64,000 nt of DNA from Morella rubra. Lineage: Eukaryota; Streptophyta; Magnoliopsida; Fagales; Myricaceae. The position numbers and the translations under genes were made by a program. The stretch covers positions 16,262,559 through 16,326,558 of the forward strand of contig CM025854.1 in NCBI GenBank assembly GCA_003952965.2. Reading direction: 5' to 3'. The notes beneath the pieces are model-generated. The model was given only the letters and a program-made list of their open reading frames with translations, was not told the origin of the DNA and made no database searches. Positions 58,841 through 64,000 of this stretch are shown in pieces. The number at the start of each line of letters is the position of its first letter. Position 1 is the first letter of the stretch.

Positions 58841-61800
58841 CTACTCAGCAGGGACTGGCTCAGTCTCAGCAGCTTTCTCCCCCCCAGCAGCTGCAGAAGC
58901 CTCTGGTACGGATGAGTCAGAAGCACCATTAGCCACAGCATCTTTTTCAGCTGAAGCAGATGCATTTCCTGTGGCAGCCTCTGTAGCAGTTGGTGTAGGA
59001 CTTTTCCCATCCTTGGCATCCTTCCCTTCCTTTGCATCCTTCCCTGCTTTCGCATCCTTCCCTGCCTTTGCATCCTTTCCATCTTTGGCAGGTGCAGGTG
59101 GGGGAGGAATCATGTGTGGGGGAGGGTTCTGTTTCAGCTTCAAGAGAATATGCCGCATTCTTGAAAGATCAGTAGGTTTCCCAGGTTTTGGACCCTGAAC
59201 GACCACAATGGAAGGCTTCTGGTCAGCATCTTTCTTCCCTCGCCTCTTCTCAATATTAGGCACCTCACGAGGAACGAGCTCTGCTATTGCTTTCCAGTAA
59301 TGCTTGTCAGCTTCTTTGTGGAAACTCTCTTGGCTGGCCAAGTAAAGCTGCGCAAAAGATTAAGTCCTTCTATATTAAATATCAAACACCGAAACCATGG
59401 GGTGAGAATTATACAAAGCATGGAAAGTTAAGATAGACCCACAGAAAGAGAGGGGAGCGCCAGAGGGAGAATGAAAAAGAATGAAGATTGCAACTAGTAC
59501 CTTCTCTCTTTCTCTATTGTTACCCTTGTTTGTTTCACAATTCAGCTTCCTTTTCTCGTGAAAAGATCGTTTATACTCTTCAGCTTCTTCAATAATCTGA
59601 TTCCGCATCTCCTTCTCTCTTTTCTCCTTTTCCTCCAAATGGATGGCATTTTGACTGCACCAATAATGTCATAAGTTTTTACAATGTACAAATTTAGGCG
59701 TCATGCGAGGCTATTGCTGAATAATAGTGAAACACCATTCATGAATCAATTTAACCACATAAAATCATGCAACCAATCAACAGAATCATCATGTCAATCA
59801 TGGACAAAATGCACCAGGTGAATGCAAGCTTTCGAGGTAAACTGCTCTTGGCTAACTTACAAGAGTAGTTTCAATCTAGAATTTAAGTCCAATAAAAACA
59901 TGAAAAAGGTGGAGGAAAGGAAGCTCTAGAAAAAGATCAGAAGTGAAATTTTACCCTATCAGTCCATTATCAAACAACCACCAGAATTTAGATCAATCTC
60001 AAAGGCCATCCTATATCCATGTTAACCAAAAACCACATAATTACCTTGGATCTGTGGTACATAGATTCTCTACCTGTGAGATTAGAACAAAGAGACTCAC
60101 AAACTCTCCATGACTATCCCAGAATGCAAGGGGAGTGGAGGTGTCACTTGGCTGCAGCTCATTGGTGTTGCATTTCTAAGTTTTACTTTACTTTAGTTAT
60201 CTCTTTTTATTCCCTTCTCACCATGCAGTGGTAAGGAGGACCTACATTATGTGACTGCATAGGAGGCCTAATACTCCTCACCCAAATTGCACCCATAATA
60301 TCTCAACAAGCTCATCCCTACACTAGGCCTGTTCACATCTAGGCTGAAACCGACTGGGCCGACCCAAACCGGCTGAAACCGAATGGGCCCGACCGGTTTT
60401 GGGAAGGCTTGATTCGACTGTCGGCCCATACCTTCCTAAAATTGGCCTGCCGAAACTGAACCAAACCGAGGGTATTGATGTAATTACATTTATTTTTTTA
60501 ATTAAAATATTCTAATCCTAAAGAGACGACATCGTCTCCCTACCCAATAATAGGCCCCCCCTTCCTTGAGCCTCAGTCGAATCCCCCCCCTTTTCGTTTC
60601 AGATTGCCCTAACCCCCTCCCCCCCCTCTTCCCCCAACTTCCCCTGCCGTCGACACAACCTCCCCTCCCTCCATGGTCGTTGCCGAGGTTCATAGCCTCC
60701 CCTCTTCCCATGGTCGCCGTCGCCTCTCTCTGTCTCTGTCTCTCTCTTTCTCTATTAACTTCTAGATTTGAGGGATTGAACTTCATTGCCATAAATTTGC
60801 CGGTAAATAGTAGATGAAGTTCACGATTATTCTCCTTCCTTACTTTTGGTAACGTAATTGGCATTTCTTTTATTCGTAACAGATGTAGTCATACCTAAAG
60901 AATAGGCATCTAGTAGATGTTCAACCTAAAGAATAGGTCTAGTAGTAATTCGTGGGTGTTTTTTTCACTAAGAAACGCTTTCTTCTTTGCTACTAGATCC
61001 ACTATAGACTCGTAGAGGAGGTTCTAATAATGTTGACTGGTTGCTGCTTTGAGTTTTTGTCTCTCTTGGTTTTTTTTTCCCCTCCTAATTGCTTGCTGAC
61101 ACCGACCGAAGCTGACTGGGGTCGCTCTACAGAAACCTCGAGTTCGGTGGTCGGTCATTGTTTTTCAGAAACCGACCACCTCGGTTCGGTTGTTGGCGTG
61201 GGGTTTAAACCGAACTAAGGGGTCGGTTGTCACCCCTACCCTACACAAATACATGGAAAAGTTCTAAGCAGCTACAACTGTACTTTCAAGATCAAGAAGA
61301 GCTGAATTACCATACAGTTGTTTCCAACATAAATCCAGAATTTAGGCTTCACATCAGTCTCCACTCATATAAAGCCCGCCACAAACTCCTCCAAGTACAA
61401 AAGTACCTAGAAATGAATTTCTCCATGTCTCAAAAAAGAAATACCCACTACCTTCTCACCTAAAATCTCACTCTTCCATTTAGGTGTCTGAGCAACGACA
61501 TCTAAGATCTACTAAAGCTAAAGTGAGACAGGACTACCAAACAAACAATGGAGTTGTAGAATATGACATTCAAAACTCCAACATATCCAAAGATTAATAT
61601 AGGTTTGAACAAAATATACAATTTTCAGCACAACCACAGGCTAAAGCCATTGAAAATTTTATTCTTTTTCACTTGTTTTGTGGCTAAGTACTTATCAGAA
61701 AGAGTGGGGATGAATATAAAGTGAACTCCGAACCCCCTTCCAACAGGAGTACTTTTCACTCCGAGGGTAGATTAGACACTCAAATCGTTATTCCTCTTTC

Positions 61801-64000
61801 CTTGGCAGTGGTGAATCAGGATGTTCTTTCCAAGGGTGCAAACGTTAACTAATAAAACAAAGTTAAATATATTGCTTGCTAGGATGTTAGCTTTCTTCAT
61901 AAACTCATCCGTAAGTGATACAGGAATAATAACTTAGTCAAACTCGACCTCTTAGAGATTGTGAATTGACACTTTTCTCCTTGAGGGTCAACCTGAGATG
62001 GACTTTTACTAACCAAGACATAGTTCGCTAAAATTGTCAGCACTTAACCAACATGATATCTAATTGAGAATTATTCAGAAAGCCCCCATCGAGGTTTAGG
62101 GAAACGGCAATGACTTACCTCCATTCTCTGCTCCTTAGGCAATTTGATCCATAAAACTGAGATACGTCTATTACAAGCTATGACAAAATACTCATTTCCC
62201 AAATAAAACTACAAAGCTGACCTCTTATGATGGTTACTAACCAAACTTAATACATGGCCAGGAATGAGGAACAAGAAGAAAAATTGCAACCTTAGGGTCG
62301 GTGTACTTTCCAATGTAGAAGGTAAGTTTACGACATTACCCCAAAACCTTGAGCAAGGTTGGTGTAACCATCCCCGCCTATCCTAGATCTCCCCATTTTC
62401 AAGAAGAAGGTCCCGGGCTCGATCTGGTTAAACCTTCTTAGTAAATCAAGGGAGGAAATAATTAATCTTAATTCACTCCAAAAATTAATCATTGTCAATA
62501 AATAAAATAAATCATGAGAGACATATCCTGAATTAGTATATTATTCAATGTATATAAACAAAAGAGTAAAATTTAATAATGCAAAGCGTCTTTGTAAACT
62601 AGAAAATCAATCAAATACTCAGTTGAAAACATCAGTGGCTAAAATTATTATTTTTATTATCAAAATTGAATCTCAAATCTTTCCTAGATGACCGTTTTGT
62701 TCTTTCTCCTCCTTTTCCTTCATTTTCTTCTCTTGCTTCTTTTTCCTTCTTCTCTTCCTTTTTTGCCTTTTTACTCTCTTGTTTCACAGGTTTTGAGGTG
62801 CTGAAACTTAGAGGTGGGTTCCAGGTAAGTAGACTTCTCTTTTAAAGGAAGCATAATTTTCCTTTTGTCCGTTTCTATTATACTTATTCATCAGGACAAG
62901 GAGCCCAAAAAAATCCAATGTTAGAAAAACAACACTCAGAATTGACCCCAAATTTTGTTTGTTTGTTTTTGATAGGTGCAAGCATTTTAAAAAAGACATC
63001 TCCCCATGTTTGATATAGATCACTTGAGTTTCCGAATTTCAGTGGGAGCATTTGCCCCCACTAACCACAGAGCGGCTCTGTCTAGTCCTCGGCTATTTGC
63101 GATTCACCCACAGGGCTCAAAAAGTTTTTGTTTTTGTTGTTTCTTTTACCAAGCAATTGTAAGAGGGAGAAGAGTAGAGCATGAGACTCAAAGTAAGCTA
63201 TCAAACCCAACCTCAAACGACCATCATAAGGGAAATTCGTTCTTAAAATTACCTTTTCCCACTCTCAACTCAAATTGAAGTATCCCGTATGGTCTGGACG
63301 TAAGTCTATCCCACTCATTCCATGTTTCTTTTACCAAGCAATTGTAAGAGGGAGAAGAGTGGAGCATGAGACTCAAAGTAAGCTATCAAACCCAACCTCA
63401 AACGATTATCATAAGGGAAATTTGTGCTTAAAATTACCTTTTCCTACTCTCAACTCAAATCGAAGCATCCTGTATGGTCTGGACGTAAGTCTATCCCCCG
63501 CATTCCATGTTCCACTTAGCGTAACAATGGGTATTCTAGGCAGCTTAAGTTTACACAGGCCATTTTACATACACAAATTAAACCAACACCAAAAAATGAG
63601 CCAACTCAACCTCAGAGCCAAAATCACAACTCCTGCTACAAGATTAGCTTTTTAAGGTTACCGAAACTGATCGGATCCGATCATTTCCACTTTCATATGC
63701 AAAACGATAACTTCACTGCAAAGAATACATAATTCACTTTAACTCTGACATACTATCAACATTCATCCAGCAACATATACCAATCCCAACTCTCTTTTGT
63801 AGTAAACTATTTGATACCCAGTTGTGGAATCATAAATCAAGATCCGAACTCATCCACAACCAATACAAGATGATCACTGGTAAAAAGCCAATATAAAACA
63901 AGTTTCAGATCATAACAGAAAAGTCAAAACGAACTCACCGCCTCCACTCTCGCAGCATAGACCCTTCCTCGCGCATCTCCTCCGGCGCTGGCAAAATGGG
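58841..64000 (-). CDS. CLC: Clathrin light chain, 5' end beyond the window
   Basis: Exons on the minus strand: 64000-63939 (partial), 59654-59501 and 59347-58841, in phase, with a 4.3 kb first intron. Clathrin light chains bind the hub of the heavy chain and regulate coat assembly at the plasma membrane and trans-Golgi. The visible part starts [20 protein letters not shown]. Exon 2 is the charged coiled coil that binds the heavy chain ([40 protein letters not shown]). Exon 3 has [18 protein letters not shown] and [17 protein letters not shown], both hallmarks of plant light chains, then a Pro-rich stretch and a long Lys/Asp/Ala tail ending AETEPVPAE. The tail holds four near-exact GKDAKx hexapeptides. 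The acidic N-terminal region and the promoter lie outside the window. It is close to Arabidopsis CLC1/CLC2; which one is not decided. Confidence 0.93.
59655..60315. other. Clathrin light chain intron 1, 3' part
   Basis: AT-rich intron sequence with no recognised element. Confidence 0.5.
60324..61238. mobile_element. Non-autonomous hAT element with perfect 8 bp target duplication, in clathrin intron 1
   Basis: The left end is TAGGCCTGTTCACAT and the right end, on the other strand, is TAGGGGTGACAACCGACC, matching the TAGGGGTG start of a common plant hAT group. The same 8-mer CCCTACAC flanks both sides (60316-60323 and 61239-61246). The inner ends are rich in 'aaaccg' and 'cggtt' motifs on both sides. 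The middle has a C-rich, CT-rich stretch (60550-60760). It has no transposase; 915 bp. Confidence 0.88.
61247..63139. other. Clathrin light chain intron 1, middle part
   Basis: No gene recognised. A CT/T-rich stretch lies at 62700-62780. The 62340-62450 stretch, with 'ccccgcctatcctagatc' and 'gggctcgatc', could be a degraded SINE, but it is too weak to call. Confidence 0.45.
63140..63509. repeat. Two-copy tandem duplication, 185 bp unit
   Basis: Copies at 63140-63324 and 63325-63509 have the same length and differ at about ten positions. Both start TTTCTTTTACCAAGCAATTG and end 'cattccatg'. They lie in clathrin intron 1, about 430 bases from exon 1. Confidence 0.93.

Noticed and set aside
62340-62450. 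Possible SINE with a Pol III B-box-like string
   Set aside because: Only one weak box is visible, with no A box, no tail and no target duplication.
1-64000. CRISPR array, bacterial operon or plasmid features
   Set aside because: There are no regularly spaced short repeats and no prokaryotic gene organisation. All genes are plant-like with introns.

Overview
This window is nuclear DNA from a flowering plant, most likely a eudicot. It is AT-rich, its genes are split by introns with GT...AG borders, and the recognisable proteins (a beta-expansin, a TOM2A/TET19-type tetraspanin, a plant clathrin light chain, a plastid-targeted CPBP protease) are plant families. Five host protein genes and one tRNA gene could be built exon by exon. 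Much of the rest is transposon debris, often nested.

Layout. Bases 1-6.2 kb hold an RNase H-like fragment, a small Copia element with both LTRs (1020-4861) and a non-autonomous hAT-like element (5382-6172). The minus-strand CPBP protease gene runs from 11703 back to 6592 in four exons, with two hairpin MITEs and a GC-rich island in its introns. From 13.3 to 22.5 kb lies a broken Copia element. It carries a nested GC-rich foldback element and an LTR-like piece, and its middle ~2.9 kb is present twice in tandem. Another scrambled direct duplication follows (22.6-25.2 kb). From 27.7 to 36.5 kb is a PIF/Harbinger transposon. Its Myb/SANT-like gene and its transposase are separated by a 5.5 kb nest of LTR-like pieces, which includes a 1.57 kb inverted repeat.

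From 38.1 kb on the host genes return: a two-exon GNAT acetyltransferase (+), a tRNA-Val(TAC) gene (-), a six-exon tetraspanin (+), a four-exon beta-expansin (+) and the last three exons of a clathrin light chain gene (-), whose 5' end lies beyond the window. Between them are low-information AT-rich stretches, hAT-like ends, LTR-like pieces and tandem repeats. A 915 bp hAT element with a perfect 8 bp target duplication sits in the large clathrin intron.

The host genes have unrelated jobs (plastid membrane proteolysis, acetylation, membrane organisation, wall loosening, vesicle coats). They do not form a cluster or pathway. I found no convincing new biological system. The most interesting signals are structural: the 1.57 kb inverted repeat, the near-identical 2.9 kb tandem duplication (recent event or assembly artefact), and the split Harbinger element with an altered catalytic residue.
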